Notes: a model not told the origin generated them from the sequence alone. Shown: positions 36,204 through 45,115, counted from the first letter of the stretch. The stretch: 64,000 bases of DNA from Martinezella rhizogenes (GCA_013322215.1 JAAMEZ010000036.1:1-64000); one strand, 5' to 3'. Program-made: numbers and translations.

Positions 36204-36827
36204 ATGCCTCCTAAGATCGACAATTATTTCATCCGCCCGGCCACCGAGGATGACGTTGACGCCCTCTTTCACATTTGCCTGGTGACAGCTGACGCGGGAG
36301 CCGACGCGAGCACGCTTTACAGCAATCCGCGCCTTCCCGGTTATGTATGGGCGGTCCCCTATCTCAAATTCGCTCCGGAGTTCGCATTCGTTCTTGCCAA
36401 ACACGACCGGGTCGTCGGTTATGTTGTCGGTACGCCGGATACCGCCAGCTTTGACAAGGCGCTCGACAGAAACTGGTGGCCGCTTGTTCGCCACGAGATC
36501 GCCGGTCTGATACCCAGCGCCGAAAAAGACGCCGATGTTCTGGAGCGAATAGCCAATCCTCATAGCGGGACGTCGGGCCTTGAAGTGACCTACCCCGCGC
36601 ATCTTCATATCAATATTCTGCCCGAAGCCCAATCGGGCGGATGGGGACGCCTGATGATCGAGACCATGCTCAACAAGCTTTCGAGCCATGGCGTACCTGC
36701 GGTCCATCTTGGCGTCAGCCCCGCAAACGAACGCGCCAAAGGCTTCTACAGGCATCTCGGTTTCGAGGAACTCAACCATAACGATCACCTTGCCTTCGTT
36801 ATGAAATTGGATAGGCCGGCAGTCTGA
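36204..36827 (+). CDS. GNAT-family acetyltransferase (OGA C-terminal-like)
   Basis: A 207-residue protein of the GNAT superfamily. It begins IDNYFIRPATEDDVDALFHI and has the acetyl-CoA-binding region QSGGWGRLMIETMLNKLSSHG, then HLGVSPANERAKGFYRHLGF. The overall pattern, including a long insertion with NWWPLVRHEIAGLIPS and the segment HLHINILPEAQ, resembles the acetyltransferase-like domain attached to some O-GlcNAcases. ATG 36204 was chosen over the GTG at 36171 because homology begins there. It sits among carbohydrate genes, so an amino-sugar substrate is conceivable but unproven. Confidence 0.82.
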   Translation: MPPKIDNYFIRPATEDDVDALFHICLVTADAGADASTLYSNPRLPGYVWAVPYLKFAPEFAFVLAKHDRVVGYVVGTPDTASFDKALDRNWWPLVRHEIAGLIPSAEKDADVLERIANPHSGTSGLEVTYPAHLHINILPEAQSGGWGRLMIETMLNKLSSHGVPAVHLGVSPANERAKGFYRHLGFEELNHNDHLAFVMKLDRPAV

Positions 36828-36853
36828 ACGGAAATTCTGCCGGCATCCGCTCA

Positions 36854-38614
36854 TTACCTATTCTCCGCGTTCACGGCCTCCAGGCCATATTTGAGGACGA
36901 CAGCCGCCGGCATCGCGCTCCATCCCTGCAGTAGGGAGCCGCGTCCGTAGGGTGGCGAGAAATATTCGACCGCACCGGCCCAACCATTTGCCAAACAGGT
37001 TTCCCACCAGCGCATAAGCGCATAGCTTGCGCCACCGAGACCGTGGCGTATTCTTTCCTCCGCATAGACGCCGTCCCAATAAGGCCAATCGGATCCGTTG
37101 TGATAACGAAAGGGGAAGGCGGTCTTCGATCTCACGTCCCTTGCCCGCTTGAACGGCGGATACGCGCACAGGACACCCCAATCACCATAGGGCTGTTTCC
37201 TATTGTTTCGAGCCTCCAGAGCCCCTTCCATGGCCTTGAGGAGGCCGATGGCACGCGTCTGCGAAATCGCCCCATAACGGGAGAGCGTCAGACTGTCGAG
37301 CACGAGATGATCCTCGACAAATCCGTCGGGGGTGACGAAATCGGCGTAGCCATTTCTGCTTGGGACGAAAAGTTTGCCCTCGATTTCAGCGCGAGCGGAC
37401 TGCGCTGTTTCGCTTGCCTTCTGCGCCAATGCGGGATCATGCCCGGCTCCCAATTTGGCCACACCATCCAATGCACCGACGAAAAGGCCGAGATTGTAGG
37501 AGACGAGACCTTCCCGGTAGACATTGTCTGCCCAGTCCCGGTCGTTTCGCGGCTTGAGAGGCAGTACGCTACCTGAGCCTGCAAGCCCCAGATATCGTTC
37601 AATGATAGCCGTGACAATCGGCCAGTGCAGCAGTGCTTCTGCCGTATCCCCCGTGGCATCCACATAGTCGACAAGAAAGAGGATGAAGAAAAGCGGGCTG
37701 TCAAAATGATCGCTCCACCAATCACCTGGGCGATTGTGATGCTCCGGAACAGCCTTCCCATGATATTTCTCAGGGTTTAGCCTGCAATCGAGAACGAAGT
37801 TCTGCCAGGCGCGCGATTGCGCCGGTCCGGTCAATATCACGCCGCTCGGCGCCTCCCCGTCGGGCTGGATTCCCTTGGCCAAAAGTCGAATTTCATCGCG
37901 CACCGCTTCCGGCGCAAGCTTCAGCAGCATTTGCATCGTCCAGTAGCCATCGCGATAATAGGTGCGGGCGGGCGCGCTGTAGGCCTGACCTGCCGCCAGG
38001 CCGGCAAACACGCCATTCTCGTCTAGGCGAATGCTGGAAAGCGCGGCGTGAGCGCCCTGCATCACCATGCTGCGCATCATGGGATCGGCGGCCTTGGGCG
38101 CGAGGTCGCACCGGGCTACATAACTCGCGGCTTCTGCTACGATCATGTCGCTGGCGAGACTAAATGCGGCTTCGGCCTCCGCTTCGGTGGCCCCGGCAGC
38201 AACGCGAATATCACCGTTGCTGACCTCGATGATCAGCGCACCCCAGCCGCTCACGACGATACGGCGATTGTTGCGTCTGATGATCTTGGCCCGCGGACTG
38301 TCCTTGTCGATCTCATGCCACCAGGCACCGCGACGAGCCGGATAAATTCTTTCCAGACGGGCATTGCGGATCAGAAGGATGGGCTTCGACTGGGCAACAA
38401 AGATGCCACCCGCTTCGGCGATGATCCTGTTTGGACCGTAAACATAAGGTCCGGCAAGCTTGGAAAAATGTATGCGCCCCAGGCGACCGCTTCCCCAAAG
38501 AGAAAGATCAAGATACCCGTCGGGATACGCGTCCGCCTGCAGTCGGGGCGCCATGATCGGCAGAATAACCGGGCAGCTGGTTGTGATTTCGCCTTGGGAC
38601 GTGGGGGTCATCAT
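36854..38614 (-). CDS. Six-hairpin (alpha/alpha) glycosidase-like protein
   Basis: A 586-residue, apparently cytosolic protein without signal peptide. An N-terminal beta-rich part (YPDGYLDLSLWGSGRLGRIH) is followed by an (alpha/alpha)6-type domain with TYYRDGYWTMQMLLKLAPEA, NRPGDWWSDHFDSPLFFILF, PRNDRDWADNVYREGLVSYN and YHNGSDWPYWDGVYAEERIR. The Asp/Glu-rich aromatic motifs resemble amylo-1,6-glucosidase and other six-hairpin glycoside hydrolases, but I cannot assign a GH family. It is divergent from the ROK regulator across an inverted-repeat operator and next to a CUT1 transporter, so it probably hydrolyses the imported glycoside. Confidence 0.75.
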   Translation of the reverse strand: MMTPTSQGEITTSCPVILPIMAPRLQADAYPDGYLDLSLWGSGRLGRIHFSKLAGPYVYGPNRIIAEAGGIFVAQSKPILLIRNARLERIYPARRGAWWHEIDKDSPRAKIIRRNNRRIVVSGWGALIIEVSNGDIRVAAGATEAEAEAAFSLASDMIVAEAASYVARCDLAPKAADPMMRSMVMQGAHAALSSIRLDENGVFAGLAAGQAYSAPARTYYRDGYWTMQMLLKLAPEAVRDEIRLLAKGIQPDGEAPSGVILTGPAQSRAWQNFVLDCRLNPEKYHGKAVPEHHNRPGDWWSDHFDSPLFFILFLVDYVDATGDTAEALLHWPIVTAIIERYLGLAGSGSVLPLKPRNDRDWADNVYREGLVSYNLGLFVGALDGVAKLGAGHDPALAQKASETAQSARAEIEGKLFVPSRNGYADFVTPDGFVEDHLVLDSLTLSRYGAISQTRAIGLLKAMEGALEARNNRKQPYGDWGVLCAYPPFKRARDVRSKTAFPFRYHNGSDWPYWDGVYAEERIRHGLGGASYALMRWWETCLANGWAGAVEYFSPPYGRGSLLQGWSAMPAAVVLKYGLEAVNAENR

Positions 38615-38984
38615 GGCAAATCAAGCACCTTTCAACGCGCGGTGTCGAAAATGGGATTAGGTCTGAAAACCAGGCTGCGATATCCCGCATTCCTGCAGGA
38701 TTGGAGCGCTATGAAGTCCGCAGCAACTGCGGGACTATATCTCCCATCCTTTGACCTCGCTTTCATTACCCCTCCGCAATCTGCTCAGCCATTGGGCAAG
38801 TCTACAAATTGGGCGCTTAATTTGTCAATGACATGGACAAATTAAATGATTTGGTTTAGCCAAACGACTGAGATTCACTTGGATTTCGGGGTTTTTCACT
38901 TGAAGTTGACAAAGCCACAGCGCGAGATAATTGGATTAGGTAAAGGTCCCGAACTAATTAGAGGCGGAGCGCGAGTCAGCAATC
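38615..38984. other. Divergent promoter region of the carbohydrate module
   Basis: A 370-base AT-rich region between the glycosidase-like gene (minus) and the ROK regulator (plus). Its main feature is the cluster of ACAAATT/AATTTGT repeats at 38804-38845. No gene is seen. Confidence 0.65.
38804..38845. promoter_or_regulatory. Inverted-repeat operator for the ROK regulator
   Basis: TTAATTTGTC (38817-38826) and GACAAATTAA (38836-38845) are perfect ten-base inverted repeats with a nine-base spacer. A third half site, ACAAATT at 38804-38810, is again inverted relative to AATTTGT at 38819-38825. Such AT-rich inverted repeats are typical of NagC/XylR-type ROK repressors. The site could control both divergent genes. 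Confidence 0.75.
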
Positions 38985-40157
38985 ATGCCTAATGCGACCC
39001 AGACACCGATAGCGCGAAAAATCTCAACAAATTCCGTTATTCGGACCATACTTGCAAAGGGCCCTATTTCCCGCGCGGATATTGCCAAGCAAACGGGTTT
39101 GTCCAAGCAAACGATTTCTGACGTCGTTCGCAATTTGGAGAACAATGGTTGGTTGAAGCCGACCGGATACACCGATGGGCGCTTGGGGCGAACCGCGATA
39201 ACCTATGAGCTCGATGCAAGTGCCGGTTTCGCCGCATCCATCGATCTAGGTGGAAGCAAGATCGCCGCTATCATCTGCGATCTGGTTGGAAATATCGTTG
39301 CCGAAACCAAAGTGCCAACAAGCTCGCGCGGCGGGATCCATCTGGTTGATCAATTCCACGCCATTATACAGGACCTTGCCCGGAGCGCCTGCATCGATCT
39401 CTCCAAATTGCGCGTCATAGTGCTGGGTACGCCAGGCGTGCTTGATCCGATCACCGGACACATCAACGTCGCCCCGAACATCCCGGGAGTCGAAACAATT
39501 GACTTGCGCCGGCTCTTGAGTGACCGGATGGCAATCCCGGTCATCATCGAAAACGACGTCAATCTTGCTGCGCAAGGAGAACGATGGCGAGGCCACGGCT
39601 CCACATCAGATAATTTTGCCTTCGTGGCACTCGGCACCGGTATCGGTATGGGCATCATTGCAAATGGTAGCCTCATGCGCGGCGCACGCGGTGCCGCCGG
39701 GGAGATTGCCTATCTACCTCTTGGCGGGGAGCCATTTGATCCGGGCGGCTTTACTCTTGGTACTCTCGAAAATGCCGTGGGCAGTGCGGCAATGGTGCGA
39801 CGCTATTCCGGATATGGTGGGCGGGGCGAGGCAACTGTAGCAGATCTTTTTTCGGCTCTGGTGGCGGGCGAGCCAGCCGCGGTCGCCGCGATCGAGGAAA
39901 CTTCGCGATCGATTGCGCTTGCCATTGCCGCAATAGGTACAACGCTCGACCCAGAACTGGTGATCATGGGCGGCAGTATCGGTGCGCGCCCCGAACTTGT
40001 TGAAGCTATTCGCAGGTATTTGCCACGTTGCACGCCTTATCCACCTCGCATCGAGATCAGTCAGTTTGGCAATCGGGCAGCTCTGATCGGCGGCATCGGC
40101 ATCGCAGTCGAGCACATGCATCGGGAGCTGTTCGGCGTCAATTTGCAAGATCCGTGA
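38985..40157 (+). CDS. ROK-family transcriptional regulator
   Basis: A 390-residue repressor with an N-terminal winged helix (AKGPISRADIAKQTGLSKQT, then SDVVRNLENNGWLKPTGYTD) and a sugar-kinase-like ROK domain (SIDLGGSKIAAIICDLVGNI; IENDVNLAAQGERW; VALGTGIGMGIIANGSLMRG). The usual zinc site CxCGxxGCxE is absent: the segment after GAAGEIAYLPLGG is EPFDPGGFTLGTLE. The effector is probably a sugar or sugar derivative handled by the neighbouring transporter and glycosidase. It is divergent from the glycosidase-like gene with the operator in between, consistent with autoregulation. Confidence 0.9.
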   Translation: MPNATQTPIARKISTNSVIRTILAKGPISRADIAKQTGLSKQTISDVVRNLENNGWLKPTGYTDGRLGRTAITYELDASAGFAASIDLGGSKIAAIICDLVGNIVAETKVPTSSRGGIHLVDQFHAIIQDLARSACIDLSKLRVIVLGTPGVLDPITGHINVAPNIPGVETIDLRRLLSDRMAIPVIIENDVNLAAQGERWRGHGSTSDNFAFVALGTGIGMGIIANGSLMRGARGAAGEIAYLPLGGEPFDPGGFTLGTLENAVGSAAMVRRYSGYGGRGEATVADLFSALVAGEPAAVAAIEETSRSIALAIAAIGTTLDPELVIMGGSIGARPELVEAIRRYLPRCTPYPPRIEISQFGNRAALIGGIGIAVEHMHRELFGVNLQDP

Positions 40158-40651
40158 GAAGGGCATCGTATCGATGCAAATGAATTGCCAGAAGACGAAC
40201 TCAACGGGCGGAGATTGAGGAGATAGCGAGCTGCCTGGTGACTGGCCAAAAGAGATACACGAACAACTAGGCAATGCGTATTCGGTGCCTTGCTTGTGTG
40301 ATGACGTCCCAAATCGAAGCCGGCTATTCAACAGCGGTGCTCACGACAACAAGATTAGGACGCCTATATCATCTTTCATGGATTTTAATTCTTCGACGAC
40401 TCATGGCCGCACAGCTGGTGCGGTGATGTTTCATCTACCTAAGCTCGTGAAAGGTATCGAACTGAAGACCATCCAAATCGACGATCGCGACGCCATTAAT
40501 TAGCAGTTGGGTCTGGTTCCAGCCCGACAACAATGGAGCGGATGACGGGCGGGCATTGGCCCGCCCGGATGACACCAGAAATATCGCTTCAACCACGAAT
40601 TTTCAGGCGCGCCAGCAAGCATCCGTCTTGCCCGGCAAATCCAGATCACCG
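40158..40651. other. Intergenic region without recognisable gene
   Basis: A 494-base region between the ROK gene and a DUF1344 gene. Short open frames occur (for example 40285-40503) but show no domain and no ribosome site. The only clear structure is the stem-loop at 40546-40567. Confidence 0.5.
40546..40567. terminator. GC-rich stem-loop between ROK and DUF1344 genes
   Basis: CGGGCGGGC (40546-40554) pairs perfectly with GCCCGCCCG (40559-40567) around a four-base loop. No T tract is seen on either side. It lies 85 bases after the DUF1344 stop (minus strand) and could be a processed terminator or a REP-like element. Confidence 0.5.
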
Positions 40652-40912
40652 TTATTTTGCGGGACTTACTTTCGATGCAAGAGCAGCGCCGGACTTCTGG
40701 ACATCGTAATGAACGGCAACCCGCTCGCCGACTTTGAACGACTCTACTTCAATATTCTCCGGCAAGTTTACCGTTGTTCCCGAAGACAGCGTAATCTGGT
40801 CCGCTTTCGCGTTGATATTGGTGATGGTGCCCGTCTCATCACGGGCAAGCGCCATTCCCGCAGCAAGCGTCGAGGTTGCCAGAACACCGATCGCCAAATA
40901 TCTCTTCAGCAT
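40652..40912 (-). CDS. DUF1344-family periplasmic protein
   Basis: An 86-residue small secreted protein with a signal peptide (LKRYLAIGVLATSTLAAGMA) and a compact beta-rich mature part (GTITNINAKADQITLSSGTT; VESFKVGERVAVHYDVQKSG) typical of the DUF1344 family found in rhizobia. Its role is unknown. AAGGAG lies seven bases before the ATG. A CTTACAAATT sequence near 41022 in its upstream region resembles half of the palindrome before the two-component system. Confidence 0.85.
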   Translation of the reverse strand: MLKRYLAIGVLATSTLAAGMALARDETGTITNINAKADQITLSSGTTVNLPENIEVESFKVGERVAVHYDVQKSGAALASKVSPAK

Positions 40913-41383
40913 AGTTCACTCCTTTGATTTACAAGGGTTTTGTGGCCTGATCAACCACCGGCCGACATCGCCAGCCACTTGAAATCTAAGCAACGATCCT
41001 TCCCTGCGCTTTGCCGGATTCTTACAAATTGGACATCGACGAAGATTTTGGCCACCATCGGATAAGACCCAGATTTTTCAGCAAAATCGGCAGATCATAG
41101 CGTGCTCGACATCCACGATCCTGTCGCGGGAAATCTTCAATGTCCGACCGAAGCCGATGCGGGGGGAGCGGTGATAAATCACCCAATGGGCGTTGAAACA
41201 CGATAGGAAAAAAGCAAACGTTATCGCGCGTTCGAGAGATGCAAAATTCCGACGGAAAAACCTCCGACGACCCGCCGGCATGCGGACAAAGAGCGTCAAG
41301 AGGCTTTTCCCACCGTGAGTCATTCATTACGGCGAACGATACGAGCCTCACCTTTTTTCGACGCTGAGGCTCGCTAGTCCGTT
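40913..41383. other. Intergenic region upstream of the DUF1344 gene
   Basis: A 471-base region. A minus-strand open frame at 41022-41351 has Arg/Pro-rich, non-protein-like composition and no domain; I do not call it. The promoter of the DUF1344 gene must lie here. Confidence 0.45.
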
Positions 41384-42178
41384 CTAAAAACGATCCTGTT
41401 CGGCGTCCGAGGCCGTTTCAGGCTGATAGGTGACTGTCATGTACATGACGGTCACTATGATGGCACCCAGAAACAGGACGCTCGTGTAAATCGTTCCGAA
41501 TCCCAGGCCGCCATATTCCAGCGGCTGGGAAAGAAGGTCTCCGAAAGACGCACCGAGCGGCCGAGTGAAGATGTAAGCCAGCCAGAAAGCCAGAATACCG
41601 TTCATGCCGAAGTTGAAATGGCTGATCGCTATGACGGCAATGATGCCGAGGAAGATCAGCCCGGTCATGATATATCCCAAGCCGAAAACCTCTGCGATCA
41701 GATCGCCGACCGCCGTGCCCAATGCGAAAGTGAAGAGGATCGCCAGCCAGTAGAACCCCTCGCGTCTTGCCGTGAAGATCGAGTGAATGGACAGCGTGCC
41801 TTCTTTCTTCCACCAGATGAAGAAAGTGAGCGCGAGAGCAATGGTGAAACCGACGGTCGACGCCTGCAAAGGCACTCCCAGATTGTCGGTCAGGTTGTCG
41901 GTCAAAAGCGTTCCGACGACGCTGATCATGACGACGGCGGTCCAATAGGCCCAGGGCACGTAGCGCCCCTGCAGAAACTGCAAGGCAAGCGCGCCGATCA
42001 GCACTACCGTCATGATCGCGGATGTTGTGGTGAGGCCGAGGCCTAGGTTGACGGCGAGATAATCGGCGGCAGTCTCTCCCATCGTGACGGCAAGCAGCTT
42101 GATCAGCCAGAAGTCGCCGGTGACCCGCGGAACCCGATTGAGAACATTGCTTCCTATGGCATATGACAGCGAGCTCAT
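41384..42178 (-). CDS. Multi-pass membrane protein of the COG4705 type
   Basis: A 264-residue integral membrane protein with about seven to eight hydrophobic helices. It has two related segments, LLAVTMGETAADYLAVNLGLG near the N-terminus and FALGTAVGDLIAEVFGLGY in the second half, showing an internal duplication with repeated acidic pairs inside the membrane. This pattern is typical of the uncharacterised COG4705 family. It follows a small periplasmic protein gene by 14 bases, and the pair is divergent from a two-component system, suggesting regulation by it. Transport function is possible but unproven. Confidence 0.85.
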   Translation of the reverse strand: MSSLSYAIGSNVLNRVPRVTGDFWLIKLLAVTMGETAADYLAVNLGLGLTTTSAIMTVVLIGALALQFLQGRYVPWAYWTAVVMISVVGTLLTDNLTDNLGVPLQASTVGFTIALALTFFIWWKKEGTLSIHSIFTARREGFYWLAILFTFALGTAVGDLIAEVFGLGYIMTGLIFLGIIAVIAISHFNFGMNGILAFWLAYIFTRPLGASFGDLLSQPLEYGGLGFGTIYTSVLFLGAIIVTVMYMTVTYQPETASDAEQDRF

Positions 42179-42192
42179 GACATACCCCCGCT

Positions 42193-42462
42193 TTACTTGC
42201 CCATCAGCGTCATTGCCTCTTGGAGAAAGGCATCGGCGCGCTTGTCGTCGTCTGCATTACAGCGCTCGACGGCTTTCGCCTCCAGCGCATCGACCTTCGA
42301 TTTGGCATCGGGCGTCAAATTTGCGGATGCTTTCGCCGTGCGCATATCCTTGAGCACGTCTTCGCAAGGACGGGCGGCGGCCGCGTGCCCGACAACGGGA
42401 AGCGCGGCTGCAAGGCAAAAGAAGGCAGCGCTCAGGGAGCGGATTACATTGCGCTTGGTCAT
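42193..42462 (-). CDS. Small periplasmic protein
   Basis: An 89-residue exported protein. The signal peptide (VIRSLSAAFFCLAAALPVVG) is cut near HAAAARP. The mature part is short and helical (CEDVLKDMRTAKASANLTPD, then KVDALEAKAVERC) with two cysteines that could form a disulfide. GGAG lies eight bases before the ATG at 42462; a longer reading to 42537 adds a non-signal-like leader. It is in an operon with the downstream membrane protein and divergent from the response regulator gene. The family is not recognised. Confidence 0.75.
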   Translation of the reverse strand: MTKRNVIRSLSAAFFCLAAALPVVGHAAAARPCEDVLKDMRTAKASANLTPDAKSKVDALEAKAVERCNADDDKRADAFLQEAMTLMGK

Positions 42463-42618
42463 GGGGAGACTCCGATAGGCGGCTGGACTGCCGCGTGGTT
42501 GATCGTTGGCCACACCGCAGATGCGACCACATCCCATGTTCTATTCGGCCGTCTTTACGCAGCCTTTGCTCAAATAATACCGTTTCGTAAGGAATGCCGC
42601 TGTGCGGCGGCGCTCATC

Positions 42619-42634
42619 CTTACACATTTGTAAG
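42619..42634. promoter_or_regulatory. Palindrome in the two-component divergent promoter (CTTACACATTTGTAAG)
   Basis: CTTACA and TGTAAG form perfect six-base inverted repeats around a four-base centre. The site lies 80 bases before the response regulator start and 156 bases before the small periplasmic protein start. It is a candidate binding site for the encoded OmpR-type regulator. Confidence 0.6.
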
Positions 42635-42714
42635 AAGCCGTTCAGGTTGCAGACACCTTCTTGAGGCATGTCTAGACAGCAGTCGTATTGTGCATTGATG
42701 GAGCCTGGACGGGC

Positions 42715-43392
42715 ATGAAGATCCTGGTGGTGGAAGATGATCGGAAGACCGCGGAATACATCTCTCGCGGACTGAATGAGGCCGGCCATATCTGCGACAT
42801 CCTCTCAGACGGCACAGATGCGCTCTTTCAGATTACCAGGGAACCATATGATGTGCTGGTCGTCGATCGGATGCTTCCAGGGCTCGATGGTCTGTCCCTG
42901 GTGAAGGCTGCGAGAGCCGCAAAGGTCAAAACGCCGGCAATGTTCCTGACGTCGGTCAGCGGCGTCGACGACAGGGTCGAGGGGCTTGAAGCCGGCGGAG
43001 ATGACTATCTGACCAAGCCATTTGCCTTTTCCGAGCTTCTGGCGCGCGTCAATGCCCTGGCGCGCCGGCCGCCGGTCCAGGACCGGAAGACCGTGCTCAA
43101 AATTGCCGATCTTGAACTCGATGTCGTGAAGCGCCAGGTGCATCGGCGTGGGGTTGCCATCGATCTGCAGCCGCGGGAATTCAGCTTACTGGAGGCTCTC
43201 ATGCGTGGCGAGGGCCGCGTGCTGACGCGCACTATGCTTTTGGAGAGCGTGTGGGATTTTCACTTCGATCCGAAGACGAGCGTGGTGGAGACCCATATCA
43301 GCCGGCTGCGCGCAAAGATCGACAAGCCGTTCGATGTTCCCCTCCTCCACACAGTCCGCAACACCGGCTATTGCATACATGCACCGCGATAG
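42715..43392 (+). CDS. OmpR-family response regulator
   Basis: A 225-residue two-component regulator. The receiver domain begins MKILVVEDD, with the phosphoacceptor predicted at Asp51 (LVVDRMLPGLDG) and the conserved KP pair in DDYLTKPFAFSELLARV. The C-terminal winged helix ends with SVVETHISRLRAKIDKPFDV, typical of the CusR/CopR/QseB-like group. I chose ATG 42715, which starts exactly at the receiver strand; an upstream start at 42688 adds nine non-homologous residues. It overlaps the histidine kinase gene by 14 bases. The signal is unknown; metal or envelope stress is common for this subgroup. Confidence 0.93.
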   Translation: MKILVVEDDRKTAEYISRGLNEAGHICDILSDGTDALFQITREPYDVLVVDRMLPGLDGLSLVKAARAAKVKTPAMFLTSVSGVDDRVEGLEAGGDDYLTKPFAFSELLARVNALARRPPVQDRKTVLKIADLELDVVKRQVHRRGVAIDLQPREFSLLEALMRGEGRVLTRTMLLESVWDFHFDPKTSVVETHISRLRAKIDKPFDVPLLHTVRNTGYCIHAPR

Positions 43393-44767
43393 ATTGCTGC
43401 GCAGCACGCCGTTCAGGCTGGCGATATCCTTCGGGCTTTTCTTCATCATCGCCTTCCTCATCGCCGGCTTCGTCGCCTACGGCCTGATGACGCGCGAGCT
43501 GGCGAGATCGCTCGACGTGTCCATCAAGGACACGTATTCGGTCGTGGCCTCGACCTATTCCTCGAACGACCTGGAGGATCTCATCGCAGCGGTGGACACC
43601 TATTCGATCCTCAAGCGCCCGGAAGATCAGGTCTTTCTTTTGCTCGATAGCAAGGGAGAAAAGCTCGCCGGAAATGTTCACGCCGCGACTGTGAAGCCTG
43701 GGCTTTCGACCGTTCCCGCGACCCTGTTCGGACTTGGTGATGACGATCCGATGCGTCTTGTCGCTGGGAACGTCGGCAGCAACAGCCTCGTTGTCGGCCA
43801 GAGCTACCGAGAAACCGATCGGATCGAGCAGATTGCTTTGATGAGCTTCGCCTGGGCCTCGGTCATCATCGTTGCGGCAATCGTCATGGGCGGAACCGTG
43901 CTTGCGACGCGCACACAGCGCCGATTGGAAGCGATCGAGCAAACTCTGATCGACGTCTCGGCGGGGAATCTGGCCCGGCGAATTCCGATCCGCGGCAGTG
44001 GCGACGATATCGATGTTGTCTCCAAGCATATCAACCACGCTCTTGCCCGACTCTCCGCACTCGTTGAGGGAATGCGGCAGGTCAGCACGGATATAGCGCA
44101 TGATTTGAAGACACCCCTCAACCGGCTTGGATTGACCATCGAACGGGCGCTGCAGCGTCTGGAACGCTCGGAAAATGTAGAAGACCTGCTTCTTGACGCC
44201 AGCGACGAAACAGCCCGGATCAATGCAACCTTCGAAGCCCTGCTGCGCATCTCGCAGATCGAGGCAGGCGCACGAAAGACACGCTTCAAACCGGTCGATC
44301 TCTGGGCCGTCATGACGGCGATCGTGGAAATCTACGCTGATGTCGCCGAAGACAATGGGCAAAGCCTGATATTGGAGCCATTAGCGTCCGGCTCCTGTAC
44401 GATAAATGGCGACCGGGAATTGCTCACGCAGCTCTTCGTCAATCTTGTCGAAAACGCAATCACCCACTGCCGGCCCGGCACGACCATTACCCTATCGTTG
44501 GCACCTGAAGAACAACATTATCGTGCCTGCGTGGCCGACAACGGCAGCGGCATTCCCGAAGAAGAGCGCGAGATGGTGTTCAGGCGGCTTTACCGCCTGG
44601 ACAAAAGCCGAACGACGCCAGGCAATGGACTAGGGCTCAGTCTCGTAAAGGCAATCGCCGACCTCCATGGAGCGCCTATCGCGCTCGAAGACAATGGGCC
44701 GGGTCTGCGCGTTTGCATGTGTTTTCCCGCTACTCGTCCCAAAATCGAAAACGAAACCAAGCGCTGA
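43379..44767 (+). CDS. Sensor histidine kinase
   Basis: A 462-residue membrane kinase that pairs with the upstream regulator. A first membrane helix (FRLAISFGLFFIIAFLIAGF) starts near residue 12. A periplasmic loop of about 115 residues and a second helix (ALMSFAWASVIIVAAIVMGG) follow, then HAMP. The phosphorylated His is predicted at residue 241 (TDIAHDLKTPLNRL). The ATPase boxes are NLVENAITHC (N), VADNGSGIPEEE (G1) and GNGLGLSLVKAIADLHG (G2). The start at 43379 lies inside the regulator gene, giving a 14-base overlap and likely translational coupling. Confidence 0.92.
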   Translation: MHRDRLLRSTPFRLAISFGLFFIIAFLIAGFVAYGLMTRELARSLDVSIKDTYSVVASTYSSNDLEDLIAAVDTYSILKRPEDQVFLLLDSKGEKLAGNVHAATVKPGLSTVPATLFGLGDDDPMRLVAGNVGSNSLVVGQSYRETDRIEQIALMSFAWASVIIVAAIVMGGTVLATRTQRRLEAIEQTLIDVSAGNLARRIPIRGSGDDIDVVSKHINHALARLSALVEGMRQVSTDIAHDLKTPLNRLGLTIERALQRLERSENVEDLLLDASDETARINATFEALLRISQIEAGARKTRFKPVDLWAVMTAIVEIYADVAEDNGQSLILEPLASGSCTINGDRELLTQLFVNLVENAITHCRPGTTITLSLAPEEQHYRACVADNGSGIPEEEREMVFRRLYRLDKSRTTPGNGLGLSLVKAIADLHGAPIALEDNGPGLRVCMCFPATRPKIENETKR

Positions 44768-44782
44768 AGCGCGAGATGGAAC

Positions 44783-45115
44783 GTGTTCTGGGTCTCATCG
44801 GAGCAAACCTCCAATGCCACAGTGACATATAAGCCAATGTTCCCGCACCTCGTGAACCATGGCGATCAAACCGCCTTCGCGGTTAGCGCGGCGAGAGCGC
44901 TGGTCGGGGTCGAGAACGTCAACGACAACATGGAACCATTGATGGGCTCCGAAGACTTCGCCTTCATGCTTGAAGCCCGTCCAGGCAACATCATGCTTAT
45001 TGGAAATAGAGACAGCGCTGGCCTCCATGATGCGAATTTTGACTTCAATGACGACGCGATTCCGTTCGACATCGCGTATTTTCGGAAAATCGTCGAGCGT
45101 AGAATACCGCTTTGA
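44783..45115 (+). pseudogene. C-terminal fragment of an M20-family peptidase/amidohydrolase
   Basis: The open frame reads FPHLVNHGDQTAFAVSAARA, MGSEDFAFMLEARPGNIMLI and DFNDDAIPFDIAYFRKIVER. This is the normal C-terminal end of M20D hippurate/N-acyl-amino-acid hydrolases, including the conserved GSEDF. The catalytic N-terminal three quarters, with the metal-binding His and Asp, are missing. The first about 15 codons show no homology. It is therefore a gene remnant lying between the kinase gene and a hypothetical membrane protein. Confidence 0.8.

Noticed and set aside
41022..41351. A 109-codon minus-strand open frame
   Set aside because: Composition and sequence look random, no ribosome site or domain; treated as intergenic.
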